41,696 nucleotides of DNA, taken from NCBI GenBank assembly GCA_035581425.1, contig DATJVP010000181.1, forward strand, positions 1-41,696, written 5' to 3'. Position numbers and translations under genes: made by a program. This document shows, in pieces, positions 7,614 through 15,356 of this stretch (position 1 is its first letter; every line of letters begins with the position of its first letter). The notes under the pieces are model-generated. The model was not told where the DNA came from. It worked only from the letters and a program-made list of their open reading frames with translations, and searched no databases. Source of the DNA: DASZHJ01 sp035581425. Lineage in GTDB: Bacteria; Pseudomonadota; Alphaproteobacteria; ATCC43930; CGMCC-115725.

Positions 7614-8354
7614 ATGGGTGCGAAACGGCGGACATTGCTGCTCACTGGGGCGAGCCGCGGCATCGGCCATGCGACGGTGCGCCGCTTCAGCGAGGCGGGC
7701 TGGCGCATCATCACCTCTTCGCGCGAGCCGGTGCCGCCGGAATGCGGGCGCGATCCCAATTGGACGCAGCACGTCACCGCCGATCTCGCGAATGCTGATG
7801 CCGTCGCGGACTTCGTGGCGGAGGTGACGAGCCTCCTCGCCGGGGGAGAGCTGCAGGCTCTCGTCAATAATGCCGGCCTCTCTCCGAAGTCGCCGCTGCG
7901 CGAGCGGCTCGGCTGTCTCAACAGCAGCCTCGCGGACTGGCACGAGGTCTTCCAGCTCAACTTCTTCACGCCGCTGATGCTGGCCCGTGGCTTCGCAGGG
8001 CCGCTCGCTGGCGCCAAGGGCGCGATCGTCAACGTGACCTCAATCGCGGGTCACGCCGTTCACCCCTTCGCGGGCTCCGCCTATTCGACCTCGAAGGCGG
8101 CGCTCTCGGCGCTGACGCGGGAGATGGCGGTGGAATTCGCGCAGCTCGGCGTCCGAGTCAACGCCGTTGCGCCCGGCGAGATCGAGACTCAAATGCTGTC
8201 GCCCGAGACCGAGGTGCTGATCCCGCGGATCCCGCTCGGGCGTCTCGGCACGCCTGCGGACGTCGCTGCGACGATCTTCTATCTCTGCACCGAGGCGTCT
8301 TCCTACGTGACGGGAACGGAGATCTACGTCACGGGGGGCCAGCACCTTCTCTGA
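7614..8354 (+). CDS. Short-chain dehydrogenase/reductase (classical SDR)
   Basis: A 246-residue NAD(P)-dependent oxidoreductase. The nucleotide-binding motif TGASRGIG is at 11-18, NNAG at 85-88, and the catalytic triad is Ser143 (VTSIAG), Tyr157 and Lys161 (SAYSTSKAAL). The C-terminus VTGTEIYVTGGQHLL is typical. The first-strand LLLTGASRGIGHA with Arg15 after the first Gly region hints at NADPH preference, which is weak evidence. The start at 7614 places the Rossmann strand at the usual distance; the upstream in-frame extension overlaps the hypothetical gene and is Arg-rich noise. The substrate is unknown. It is the last gene of the run led by the universal stress protein. Confidence 0.88.
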   Translation: MGAKRRTLLLTGASRGIGHATVRRFSEAGWRIITSSREPVPPECGRDPNWTQHVTADLANADAVADFVAEVTSLLAGGELQALVNNAGLSPKSPLRERLGCLNSSLADWHEVFQLNFFTPLMLARGFAGPLAGAKGAIVNVTSIAGHAVHPFAGSAYSTSKAALSALTREMAVEFAQLGVRVNAVAPGEIETQMLSPETEVLIPRIPLGRLGTPADVAATIFYLCTEASSYVTGTEIYVTGGQHLL

Positions 8355-8355
8355 G

Positions 8356-8889
8356 CTATCCGCCGATCGCCGGCCGGCGCCGGGAAAGCCAGGCGATACG
8401 CGCCTTCACCTCGCCGATGTCGTGCGCGAGCCAGTCGCGGAAGAGCGTCGGTGCCGTTCCCTCGCTCGCGCCGAGGTCCTCGAGCCGCGCCAGCTCCTGT
8501 TCATAAGCGCGGATGACGAGGTCGATCTGCTCGGCCTGCTCGGCTTCCGGCAGGTGATGCAGGAAGCGGAGCTTGAGGACGAGGCCGAGCTTGGCGAGGT
8601 CGTTGACGGGCGCACGGAGGCCCGCGCGCAACAGCTCCGCAAGCGCGGAGTGCCCTGCTGGCGTCAGGCGGAGCACGGGGTCGTCGCCGGGATCCGCCGC
8701 TGCTAGGCCTTCGTAGCGTAGGAGTTCCAGGGAGCTCCCCATGAGATCAAGCGATGGACCGACGATGCGGCCTGTGAAGTGCCGCACCGCCGCCGCGAGA
8801 TCGCCATAGCGCCATGGGCCTTCCGCGAGCAGGCCGAGAGCCGTCAGCCGGATCGCCTCGGCCGGAACAAGCGAGCGGTCGCGGAACAC
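8356..8889 (-). CDS. PadR-like winged-helix transcriptional regulator
   Basis: A 177-residue protein with an N-terminal winged helix (LVPAEAIRLTALGLLAEGPWRYGDLAAAVRHFTGRIVGPSLDLMGSSLELLRYEGL, about 7-65, then a wing VLRLTPAGHSALAELL). A helical C-terminal half (about 95-177) probably serves dimerisation, as in PadR-type regulators. Such proteins repress adjacent genes and respond to small molecules. The gene begins 31 bp after the stop of the aminotransferase on the same strand, so it may be co-transcribed with it, with feedback on that operon as a possible role. PadR membership is a pattern call; another winged-helix family is possible. Confidence 0.6.
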   Translation of the reverse strand: MFRDRSLVPAEAIRLTALGLLAEGPWRYGDLAAAVRHFTGRIVGPSLDLMGSSLELLRYEGLAAADPGDDPVLRLTPAGHSALAELLRAGLRAPVNDLAKLGLVLKLRFLHHLPEAEQAEQIDLVIRAYEQELARLEDLGASEGTAPTLFRDWLAHDIGEVKARIAWLSRRRPAIGG

Positions 8890-8920
8890 CCGGACCTCCC
8901 TCGGCGCGCGGCCCTCGCCG

Positions 8921-10309
8921 TCAGGCGACGGAGGCGAGACCCTGCCTCCGCACCGCAGCCGCGGTATCGTCGAGCGCGCGCCCGAGCCGCTTCAGCGTCT
9001 CGTCGATCTCGGGCTCCGTGATGATGAGCGGCGGGCAGAGTGCCACCGTGTCGCCCATGGCGCGGACGATGAGGCCCAGTTCCTGCGCGCGCACCGCAAC
9101 CATGTTGCCGACGCCCTGCGCGGGCTCGAAGGGCTGTTTCGTCGCCTTGTCCTTGACGAGTTCGATGCCCGCAAAGAGGCCGATACCGCGAACCTCGCCA
9201 ACGAGCGGATTCTCCGCGAGGCGACGCACTCCCGACTGGAAACGCGGGGAGATCGTCTGCACGTGACCGACCGTGTTGCGCTCCTCGTAGATCTTCAGCG
9301 TCTCGTTCGCGACCGCGGAGGCGACGGGGTGGCCGGAGTAGGTGTAACCATGCGCGAAGACGCCGATCTTCTCGCTCTCGCGCACGCAGGCCTGGTAGAT
9401 CTCCTCGTTGATGATCGTGGCAGAGATCGGCAGGTAGGCCGAGGAGAGCGCTTTCGCCATCGTCATGATGTCCGGCTTGATCCCGAAGGTCTCGCTCCCG
9501 AACATCTTGCCCGTGCGCCCGAAGCCGCAGATCACCTCGTCGGCGATCATGAGCATGTCGTATTTCTTCAGGATCGGCTGGATCTTGTCGAAATAGGTTT
9601 TGGGCGGAACGATTACGCCGCCGGCACCCATCACGGGCTCCGCGATGAAGGCGGCGACGGTCTCGGGATCCTCACGCAGGATCTGCGCCTCAAGGCTCTC
9701 GGCGAGACGCGTGGCGAACTGTTCCTCGGTCTCGCCGGGCTTGCCGAAGCGGTAGTAGTGAGGGCAGTCCGCGTGGCGGATGTTGGCGATCGGCAGGTCG
9801 AAGTCGCGGTGGTTGTTCGGAAGCCCCGTGAGGCTCGCTGCGGCGACGGTGACGCCGTGATAGCCCTTCACGCGCGCGATGATCTTCTTCTTGCGATGCT
9901 TTCCGCGGGCGTTGTTGTAGTACCAAACGAGCTTCACCGCGGTGTCGTTCGCTTCCGACCCGGAGTTGTTGAAGAACACCTTCGACATCTTCACTGGCAT
10001 CATGCCGATAAGGCGCTCGGCGAGCTCGATGCTGGGGTCGTGCGACTTGTGCGCGAAGATGTGGGTATAGGAGAGCTTGCGCATCTGGCGCGTCGCGGCC
10101 TCCACCAGCCGCTCCTCCCCGTAGCCGAGCGACGTGCACCAGAGGCCGGCCATCCCTTCGATGTACTGCTTGCCGGAGTCGTCGCGCACATAGATGCCCT
10201 TGCCCTCCGTCAGGATGAGCGGGCCATCCGTCTCGTGCTTCTTCAGGTTCGTGTAGGGATGGAGCTGGAATGCGATGTCGCGGCTCGCGGCCGAATTGCC
10301 TCGATCCAT
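8921..10309 (-). CDS. Class III (omega-amino acid/amine:pyruvate) aminotransferase
   Basis: A 462-residue PLP enzyme of fold type I. Landmarks are GMAGLWCTSLGYG (52-64), the phosphate-binding NNSGSEAND (114-122), GYHGVT (149-154), IAEPVMGAGGVIVPP (222-236), Asp257 of ADEVICGFGRTG and the PLP lysine Lys286 (MAKALSSAYLP). It closely resembles omega-transaminases and putrescine/beta-alanine:pyruvate aminotransferases, which move an amino group from a terminal amine or omega-amino acid to pyruvate. Annotation pipelines often call this group 'aspartate aminotransferase family', which is not its activity. GAGGA lies about 9 bp before the ATG. The substrate remains open; putrescine, beta-alanine and GABA are the candidates. 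Confidence 0.9.
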   Translation of the reverse strand: MDRGNSAASRDIAFQLHPYTNLKKHETDGPLILTEGKGIYVRDDSGKQYIEGMAGLWCTSLGYGEERLVEAATRQMRKLSYTHIFAHKSHDPSIELAERLIGMMPVKMSKVFFNNSGSEANDTAVKLVWYYNNARGKHRKKKIIARVKGYHGVTVAAASLTGLPNNHRDFDLPIANIRHADCPHYYRFGKPGETEEQFATRLAESLEAQILREDPETVAAFIAEPVMGAGGVIVPPKTYFDKIQPILKKYDMLMIADEVICGFGRTGKMFGSETFGIKPDIMTMAKALSSAYLPISATIINEEIYQACVRESEKIGVFAHGYTYSGHPVASAVANETLKIYEERNTVGHVQTISPRFQSGVRRLAENPLVGEVRGIGLFAGIELVKDKATKQPFEPAQGVGNMVAVRAQELGLIVRAMGDTVALCPPLIITEPEIDETLKRLGRALDDTAAAVRRQGLASVA

Positions 10310-10350
10310 GGGGCGGGGTCCTCAAAAGGGGGTCGACAAGCTCGGCGCGT

Positions 10351-10380
10351 ACTATCGGGCCTGCGAGGCGGGGAAGTCAA
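10351..10380 (-). promoter_or_regulatory. Candidate sigma-70 promoter of the aminotransferase gene
   Basis: Read on the minus strand, TTGACT (10375-10380) and GATAGT (10351-10356) are separated by 18 bp. This predicts a transcript start near 10345, about 36 nt before the start codon at 10309. The -35 box matches 5 of 6 and the -10 box 4 of 6 consensus bases. Confidence 0.4.
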
Positions 10381-10601
10381 ATTCAGTGGAAGCATAGAGG
10401 TTATGACTCTGCGTCGCTCGGTCGCGGGCTTGCGGGAAAATCGATCCATTGCAAGCCGTTGCTCGAGTCAGTTCAAGTGGCCTCCCGAAGATTTCAACAG
10501 ACTTATCCCTGACGGCGCTCGGCCCCCTGACTTGGCGCTTGGACTCGCGCTCGTGCTATCGCATTTTTGCAGCATTCGCGGAGATCGAGGGAGGGTGATC
10601 G

Positions 10602-10769
10602 ATGACCCGTTCGCCGGAGGATATCGAGGATCAACCCATCGACTTCGACCGCGTCGTCGTCGACAGCGACTATCGGCGTGCGGTCATGCGGCGCTTGCGC
10701 GCGGAGCATCGCGCCGCCCCGGCGACAACCACGGGATCATCCAAAGCGCGGTTCATCCACGAAGATTGA
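10602..10769 (+). CDS. Small acidic/basic hypothetical protein, 55 aa
   Basis: A short ORF not recognised as any family. It begins MTRSPEDIEDQPIDFDRVVV, with an acidic N-terminal half and a basic second half (DYRRAVMRRLRAEHR, then a Thr/Ser tail ending FIHED). The main support is a strong AGGGAGGG ribosome-binding site 6 bp before the ATG and a stop well before the dehydratase start at 10825. The charge split and absence of hydrophobic stretches suggest a soluble, possibly nucleic-acid or partner-binding peptide. The 292-bp stretch from 10310 to 10601 before it holds no other ORF I can support. Confidence 0.5.
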   Translation: MTRSPEDIEDQPIDFDRVVVDSDYRRAVMRRLRAEHRAAPATTTGSSKARFIHED

Positions 10770-10824
10770 CAGGCTCTCGACCCAGCCTATCCTCCGCGCG
10801 ACCTTTTGCGGCGGAGCAGCGGTG

Positions 10825-11766
10825 ATGGCGCTTATTCCGGACTTGGCAACGATACGGGCGGCGGCGGCGACCGTCGCCGGCGAAGTCCGCCGGACGCCTC
10901 TCATTCCTGCCGATCATGACAAGCGCCCCCTGGGCGCGGAGACCTGGCTCAAGCTCGAGTGCCTGCAGGTCACGGGCTCCTTCAAGGCGCGAGGCGCCAT
11001 CAACACGCTGCGCTCGCTCCCGCCCGAGGAGATCCGGCGCGGCATCATCACGGCTTCCGGCGGGAATCATGGACTCGCGGTCGCCTATGCCGGCTATGTC
11101 GCGAGCGCGCCCGCCATCATCTACCTCCCACGGAGTGTGCCGGCTGCCAAGATCGCAAAGCTCGAGGCCTGGGGCGCCATGGTCGTCGTGGAAGGAGACG
11201 TCTGGGACGAGGCCAATCGCGCTGCGACCCTTCGCGCGGAGGCCGAGGGCCTCACCTACATCCATCCCTTCGCGGACGCCCGCGTCATCGCGGGGCAGGG
11301 GACGCTCGGGCTGGAGATCCTGGAGCAGAAATCGGATCTCGATGCTCTCGTGGTGGCGATCGGTGGCGGCGGGCTCATTTCCGGCGTAGGTCTCGCGGCC
11401 AAGGCAATGAAGCCCGGGATCAAGGTCATTGGCATCGAGCCCACGGGGGCGCCCACGCTTTACGAGAGCGTGCGGGCGCAGCGTCTCGTCGAGCTCCCGC
11501 GGATCGAGACCGTTGCGACGACGCTGGCGCCGCGCCGGAGCGCCCCGATCAATCTCGAGATCGTCAGCAAGTTCGTGGACGAGATCTTTCTCGTGAGCGA
11601 CGACGAGATGCGCGAGGCCGCGCGCTGGCTCTGGTTCGAGCATGGCATCGCGGCCGAGCTCAGCGGCGCCGCGAGCGTCGCGGCGCTGCTCTCCGGCCGT
11701 TACCGGCCAAGGCCGGGCGAGCGCGTCTGCGCCCTCGTCTGCGGCGCCGGCACAGACGGGCTTTGA
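10825..11766 (+). CDS. Threonine/serine dehydratase (PLP fold type II, no ACT domain)
   Basis: A 313-residue PLP enzyme that deaminates L-threonine or L-serine to the 2-oxo acid and ammonia, or a close relative such as the EutB-type dehydratases. The PLP lysine lies in TGSFKARGAINTL (near residue 52), the asparagine loop in ASGGNHGLAVAYA, and the phosphate-binding glycine loop is GGGGLISG. There is no C-terminal ACT regulatory domain, so it is the catabolic type rather than biosynthetic IlvA. The ATG at 10825 is chosen because GGAG lies about 8 bp upstream and the catalytic fold starts there; the longer frame upstream runs through the small ORF. The M20 amidohydrolase follows after 28 bp. Confidence 0.88.
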   Translation: MALIPDLATIRAAAATVAGEVRRTPLIPADHDKRPLGAETWLKLECLQVTGSFKARGAINTLRSLPPEEIRRGIITASGGNHGLAVAYAGYVASAPAIIYLPRSVPAAKIAKLEAWGAMVVVEGDVWDEANRAATLRAEAEGLTYIHPFADARVIAGQGTLGLEILEQKSDLDALVVAIGGGGLISGVGLAAKAMKPGIKVIGIEPTGAPTLYESVRAQRLVELPRIETVATTLAPRRSAPINLEIVSKFVDEIFLVSDDEMREAARWLWFEHGIAAELSGAASVAALLSGRYRPRPGERVCALVCGAGTDGL

Positions 11767-11794
11767 TCCAACTCCCGATAGAGACGAGGGCGTC

Positions 11795-12952
11795 ATGCCG
11801 ATCCTGAACCGCATCGCAGATTTCCAGCCGGAGCTCGCGACCTGGCGGCGCGACATCCACGCTCATCCCGAGACCGCCTTCGAGGAACACCGTACCGCCG
11901 AGTTCGTCGCCAAGCGGCTCGGCGAGTTCGGGATCGAAGTGCATCGCGGTCTTGCCGGCACGGGCGTGGTGGGGACGCTCAAGGGCGCGCGCCCCGGCGG
12001 CCGCGCGATCGCGATTCGCGCGGATATGGACGCGCTCGACGTTCACGAGAAGAACGGCTTCGCCCATTGCTCGACGCATCGGGGCAAGATGCACGCCTGC
12101 GGCCATGACGGGCACACGACCATGCTGCTCGGCGCCGCCCGCTACCTCGCGGAGACCCGCAACTTCGCGGGCACCGTGCACTTCGTCTTCCAGCCCGCCG
12201 AGGAGAACGAAGCCGGCGGCCGCGTCATGGTCGAGGAAGGCCTCTTCGAGAAATTCCCGGTCGAGATGGTTTTCGGCATGCACAACTGGCCGGGCCTTCC
12301 AATCGGCAAGTTCGCGGTGCGCGCCGGCCCGCTGCTGGCCTCCTCGGACATCTTCGAGATCACCGTGGAAGGGAAGGGCTCGCATGGCGCGATGCCGCAC
12401 ACGGGCGTCGATCCCGTGGTGGTGGCGGCGCAGATCACGCTGGGGCTGCAGACGATACGCAGCCGCGCCACGCATCCGCTCGACGGCGCCGTCGTCAGCG
12501 TGACGCAGGTTCATGGCGGCGACACCTGGAACGTCATCCCCGACGAGGTCGTGCTCCGCGGTACGACGCGCTCTTTCAAGCCCGAGGTGCAGGATCTGAT
12601 CGAGGACGGCATCCGCCGCATCGCCGAGGGTGTTGCGGCCTCGCAGGGCGCCAAGGTTCGCATCCGCTACGAGCGCCGCTATCCGCCGACGGTCAACACC
12701 GAGAAGGAAACGGAGATCGCCGCCGGCGCCGCCTCCGAGGTCGCGGGCGCCGCGAACGTCATTCGCGACTACACGCCGAGCATGGGCGCCGAGGATTTCG
12801 CCTTCATGTTGCAGGCGAAGCCCGGCTGCTACGTCCTCATCGGCAACGGCGAGAGCGCGAGCCTGCATAATCCGCACTACGACTTCAACGACGAGGTCCT
12901 CCCGCTCGGCGCGAGCTACTGGGCGCGGCTCGTCGAGCGAGAGCTCGTCTAG
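11795..12952 (+). CDS. M20D metallo-amidohydrolase (hippurate/N-acyl-amino acid hydrolase-like)
   Basis: A 385-residue dizinc amidohydrolase that cleaves N-acyl amino acids or related amides. Metal-binding stretches are visible: IRADMDALDV, MHACGHDGHTTM with the conserved Cys-Gly-His, QPAEENEAGGRVM and a late His in ASLHNPHYDFND. The central dimerisation domain begins near GPLLASSDIFEITVEGKGSHGAMPH. It follows the threonine dehydratase on the same strand, fitting a pathway that releases and then deaminates an amino acid. This pairing recalls ectoine/hydroxyectoine catabolism, but the other genes of that route are absent, so I do not assign it. Its TAG shares the tetranucleotide CTAG with the stop of the convergent GST gene. 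Confidence 0.88.
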   Translation: MPILNRIADFQPELATWRRDIHAHPETAFEEHRTAEFVAKRLGEFGIEVHRGLAGTGVVGTLKGARPGGRAIAIRADMDALDVHEKNGFAHCSTHRGKMHACGHDGHTTMLLGAARYLAETRNFAGTVHFVFQPAEENEAGGRVMVEEGLFEKFPVEMVFGMHNWPGLPIGKFAVRAGPLLASSDIFEITVEGKGSHGAMPHTGVDPVVVAAQITLGLQTIRSRATHPLDGAVVSVTQVHGGDTWNVIPDEVVLRGTTRSFKPEVQDLIEDGIRRIAEGVAASQGAKVRIRYERRYPPTVNTEKETEIAAGAASEVAGAANVIRDYTPSMGAEDFAFMLQAKPGCYVLIGNGESASLHNPHYDFNDEVLPLGASYWARLVERELV

Positions 12953-13602
12953 GCCGCGAGCGCGTCGAGAAGGCGATCGCGGGTCGTTTTCACCATGCTC
13001 GGACGCTCGTTCATGCGCGCGACCCACTCCCCGAGATTGGGATGCTTCGCGAGCATCGGACGCCCCTCCGGCGCCTCCGCGAAGAGCACCAGATGCGGTG
13101 CCAGCATGAGGTCGCCAATCGAGAGGCGATCGCCCGCCATGTAGGGCTGCTGGCCGAGCAGTCGCGAGACCTCGGCGATGCAGATCTCGGCCCGAGGGAT
13201 CGCCGCGCCGATCCGCGCCTCATCCACCGGGATGCCATAGCGCGGCGCCACGAGACGCTGGAACGTGATCTCCATGCTCACGTCCCGGAATACGTACCAA
13301 TCCGTGATGCCCGCGACCTGATCCGCGCGCGCCGCGGCTCTGGGGTCGCTCGGCATCAGCGACGGCTGCGGCCGGACGCGGTCGAGGTAGCGGAGGATCG
13401 CCTGCGTCTCGTAGAGCCGGAAATCGCCGTGATCGAGCACGGGCATGCGGCCGAAGGGATGCCGCGCGAGGTGCACGGGGCTCTTCTGCTCGCCGAACTT
13501 GATCGGAGCGATCCGATAGTCGGCCTGCTTTTCCTCCAGGCCCAGCAGCGCCGCGCGCACATAGGGGCTGCCGGGAATCCCGTGCACGATGAACTCGGAC
13601 AT
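12949..13602 (-). CDS. Glutathione S-transferase family protein
   Basis: A 217-residue protein with an N-terminal thioredoxin-fold GST domain (MSEFIVHGIPGSPYVRAALLGLEEKQADYRI; PFGRMPVLDHGDFRLYETQAILRYLD, where the Glu-Thr pair contacts the gamma-glutamyl group). An all-helical C-terminal domain (about 90-217) contains the N-capping-box-like AGDRLSIGDLMLAPHL. A Ser-Pro at 12-13 occupies the catalytic position. Such enzymes conjugate or reduce electrophiles with glutathione. AAGGAGAT precedes the ATG by 7 bp. It is the third gene behind the ArsR and SRPBCC genes, with an 18-bp gap, suggesting the regulator controls a detoxification step. Confidence 0.9.
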   Translation of the reverse strand: MSEFIVHGIPGSPYVRAALLGLEEKQADYRIAPIKFGEQKSPVHLARHPFGRMPVLDHGDFRLYETQAILRYLDRVRPQPSLMPSDPRAAARADQVAGITDWYVFRDVSMEITFQRLVAPRYGIPVDEARIGAAIPRAEICIAEVSRLLGQQPYMAGDRLSIGDLMLAPHLVLFAEAPEGRPMLAKHPNLGEWVARMNERPSMVKTTRDRLLDALAA

Positions 13603-13620
13603 GGGTCTGATCTCCTTCGG

Positions 13621-14079
13621 TCAGGAATTGACGTAGCGAGCGTAGGCCGCGACCTTCGACGGCCATCCATTGGGCGAGCCGATCGCCTCGCGCATCGCGC
13701 CGGCCTTGTCGCCGAAGCGCTCGAGATCGCGGTGCTCCAGGGTTACGAGCGTGCTGCCGTCCTGCTGCGCCTCGAATGTCACCTCGACCTCCGTGTGGAT
13801 CGACGGGTCGGGCTTGAACGCGGCGCTGATTTGCCAGTCCAGCACCAGCCGGCGCGGCGGCGACCAGATTTTTACTCGTCCCCAATCGCTTTCGGCTCCG
13901 CTCTTGCCGATCTCGTACCAGCGGCCGCCGATGCCGGGCTCCAGGACCGCGCGCTCCAGCGGCTCTGCGCCGATGCCCTTCCCCGGCCACCAATCGCCGA
14001 GGCGAGAAGTGAAGAGCTCGAAGGCACGTTCTGGCGTCGCGCGGACGCTCACGCTGTGACGAACGGGTGCGATGGTCAT
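13621..14079 (-). CDS. SRPBCC/AHSA1-like ligand-binding domain protein
   Basis: A 152-residue START-like helix-grip protein. The sequence opens RHSVSVRATPERAFELFTSRLGDWWP, the usual AHSA1-type beginning. It continues with beta strands around GGRWYEIGKSGAESDWGRVKIWSPPRRLVLDWQI and ends with the long C-terminal helix GWPSKVAAYARYV. The fold makes a deep hydrophobic pocket. Members adjacent to ArsR regulators are very common and are thought to bind or transform small hydrophobic compounds. Its ATG overlaps the ArsR stop as ATGA, so the two are translated together. Confidence 0.9.
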   Translation of the reverse strand: MTIAPVRHSVSVRATPERAFELFTSRLGDWWPGKGIGAEPLERAVLEPGIGGRWYEIGKSGAESDWGRVKIWSPPRRLVLDWQISAAFKPDPSIHTEVEVTFEAQQDGSTLVTLEHRDLERFGDKAGAMREAIGSPNGWPSKVAAYARYVNS

Positions 14080-14402
14080 TTCTTACGCTCCGGGTTGCTG
14101 TCCACGAATTGCTGAAAGGCATCGAGGGCGCGGCCCCAGTGCCGGTCGAGCCACTCCCGCATGGCGCCGATGCCGCGGGGATCGATCCGGTAGATGCGGC
14201 GCGTCCCATCGCGCGTCTCCGCGACGAGCTGTGCCTCCTTGAGGACACGCAGGTGCTGCGAGACCGCCGGTCTGCTCACGGGAAGCTGCCTCGCGAGCTC
14301 GCTCACGGAGTGCGGCTTCGCGGCGATCCGCTCGAATATCTCGCGCCGGGTAGGGTCTGCGAGGGCGGCGAGGGCACGAGGGTCTTGTCGTCGGTAAGTC
14401 AT
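14076..14402 (-). CDS. ArsR-family winged-helix repressor
   Basis: A 108-residue metalloregulator-fold protein. The DNA-binding region reads ALADPTRREIFERIAAKPHSVSELARQLPVSRPAVSQHLRVLKEAQLVAETRDGTRRIYRID, with the recognition helix at about 40-58. The metal-binding cysteine motif of ArsR (ELCVCDL) is absent, placing it in the large non-metal subgroup linked to SRPBCC proteins. The C-terminal helix (AMREWLDRHWGRALDAFQQFV) should mediate dimerisation. The ATG at 14402 lies inside one palindrome and just downstream of a second, with no good Shine-Dalgarno before it. This implies direct autorepression and perhaps a short or leaderless mRNA. Confidence 0.92.
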   Translation of the reverse strand: MTYRRQDPRALAALADPTRREIFERIAAKPHSVSELARQLPVSRPAVSQHLRVLKEAQLVAETRDGTRRIYRIDPRGIGAMREWLDRHWGRALDAFQQFVDSNPERKK

Positions 14403-14437
14403 AGCTTACAGTTAGTCATGACTTACGGAGATGTCAA
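14394..14437 (-). promoter_or_regulatory. ArsR promoter with two palindromic operator sites
   Basis: On the minus strand a perfect TTGACA -35 box (complement of 14432-14437) lies 29 bp from the ArsR ATG. Two 16-bp imperfect palindromes fill the space: GTTAGTCATGACTTAC at 14411-14426 (7 of 8 pairs, centred on AGTCATGACT) and GTAAGTCATAGCTTAC at 14394-14409, which covers the start codon. Both share the arms GTnAGTCAT and CTTAC. The layout suits autorepression by an ArsR dimer. No good -10 hexamer is visible. Confidence 0.55.
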
Positions 14438-14458
14438 GCCGCATTTTACGAGGCGGCT
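14437..14458 (-). terminator. Weak hairpin after the OppC-type permease gene
   Basis: AGCCGC (14437-14442) pairs with GCGGCT (14453-14458) across a 10-nt loop, 2 bp after the permease stop on the minus strand. No run of T follows, so intrinsic termination would be weak. The structure abuts the ArsR -35 box. Confidence 0.3.
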
Positions 14459-14459
14459 G

Positions 14460-15356
14460 CTAGCGGGAGCGCGGCGTCCTCGGATCGAGCGCGTCCTGGA
14501 GCCCGTCGCCGACGAGATTGCAGGCGACGACCACCAGGAAGATCAGCAGGCCAGGGTAGATCGCGAGGGAGGGGGCGATGGTGATGGTCTCCTGCGCGCC
14601 CGAAAGCATGGCTCCCCAGCTCGCAAGCGGCGGCGCGATGCCCAGACCGAGGAAGCTCAGCACCGATTCCAGCAGGATGACGTTGCCGACCGAGAGCGCG
14701 GTCGCGACCACGATGGGGGCCGTGAGGTTCGGGAGGATATGCACGAGCATGACGCGCGCGGGAGAGGCGCCGAGGCCGACGGCGGCGCGCACGAAGTCGC
14801 GGGTCTTCAGCGAGAGGGTGGCGCCGCGCACGATCCGCGCGACGGTCGTCCAGCCCACCAGCGCCACCAGTGCAACAATGCGGTAGAGGCTCGCCATCTC
14901 CGAGCGCGCGAGGTCCGAGGGGAGCCCGAGCTTCCGCAGGTCGATCGCCGCGAGCACGATGAGGAGCGGCAGCAGCGGCAGCGAGATCACCGCGTCGGTG
15001 GTGCGCATGAGGATGGCATCGACGAATCCTCCGCGATAGCCCGCGACGAGGCCGATCGCGGTTCCCACGACCGCCGCGGCTAGAGCACCCATGATACCCA
15101 CCGTGAGCGAGACCCGGCCTCCCGCGAGCAAGCGCAGCAGGAGATCGCGGCCGAGCTCGTCGGTGCCGAGGGGATGCGCGTGGCTCGGCCCTTCGAGGCG
15201 GTGGTAGAGATCGACGACGCCGGGATCCTGCGCCATCAGCAGCGCCAGCAGCGGCGCGCCCAGCGAGGCGCAGGCGAGCGCGAACAGCAGCGCCGCGCTC
15301 AGCGCCGCCGGCCGGTTCCGTGCGAAGCGGTCGCGATAGAGAGCGGCGCGGCTCAT
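14460..15356 (-). CDS. ABC transporter permease, OppC/DppC type
   Basis: A 298-residue inner-membrane permease of the peptide/nickel/opine ABC family. It has the N-terminal helix (ALSAALLFALACASLGAPLLALL) and a periplasmic segment HPLGTDELGRDLLLRLLAGGRVSL, the hallmark opening of OppC proteins. The remaining five helices include the cytoplasmic EAA loop RAAVGLGASPARVMLVHILPNL that docks the ATPase. The ATG overlaps the OppB stop (ATGA), which rules out the longer in-frame extension. It is the last gene of the visible operon. No ATPase gene follows; an ArsR gene does. Confidence 0.93.
   Translation of the reverse strand: MSRAALYRDRFARNRPAALSAALLFALACASLGAPLLALLMAQDPGVVDLYHRLEGPSHAHPLGTDELGRDLLLRLLAGGRVSLTVGIMGALAAAVVGTAIGLVAGYRGGFVDAILMRTTDAVISLPLLPLLIVLAAIDLRKLGLPSDLARSEMASLYRIVALVALVGWTTVARIVRGATLSLKTRDFVRAAVGLGASPARVMLVHILPNLTAPIVVATALSVGNVILLESVLSFLGLGIAPPLASWGAMLSGAQETITIAPSLAIYPGLLIFLVVVACNLVGDGLQDALDPRTPRSR

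Noticed and set aside
9263..10825. A 520-codon open frame on the plus strand
   Set aside because: It is antisense to the aminotransferase, with no ribosome-binding site and no family resemblance.
10825..12952. Ectoine or hydroxyectoine degradation operon (EutB-type dehydratase plus amidohydrolase)
   Set aside because: The two enzyme types are compatible, but the cyclodeaminase, ectoine hydrolase, transporter and regulator genes expected for that pathway are not present.
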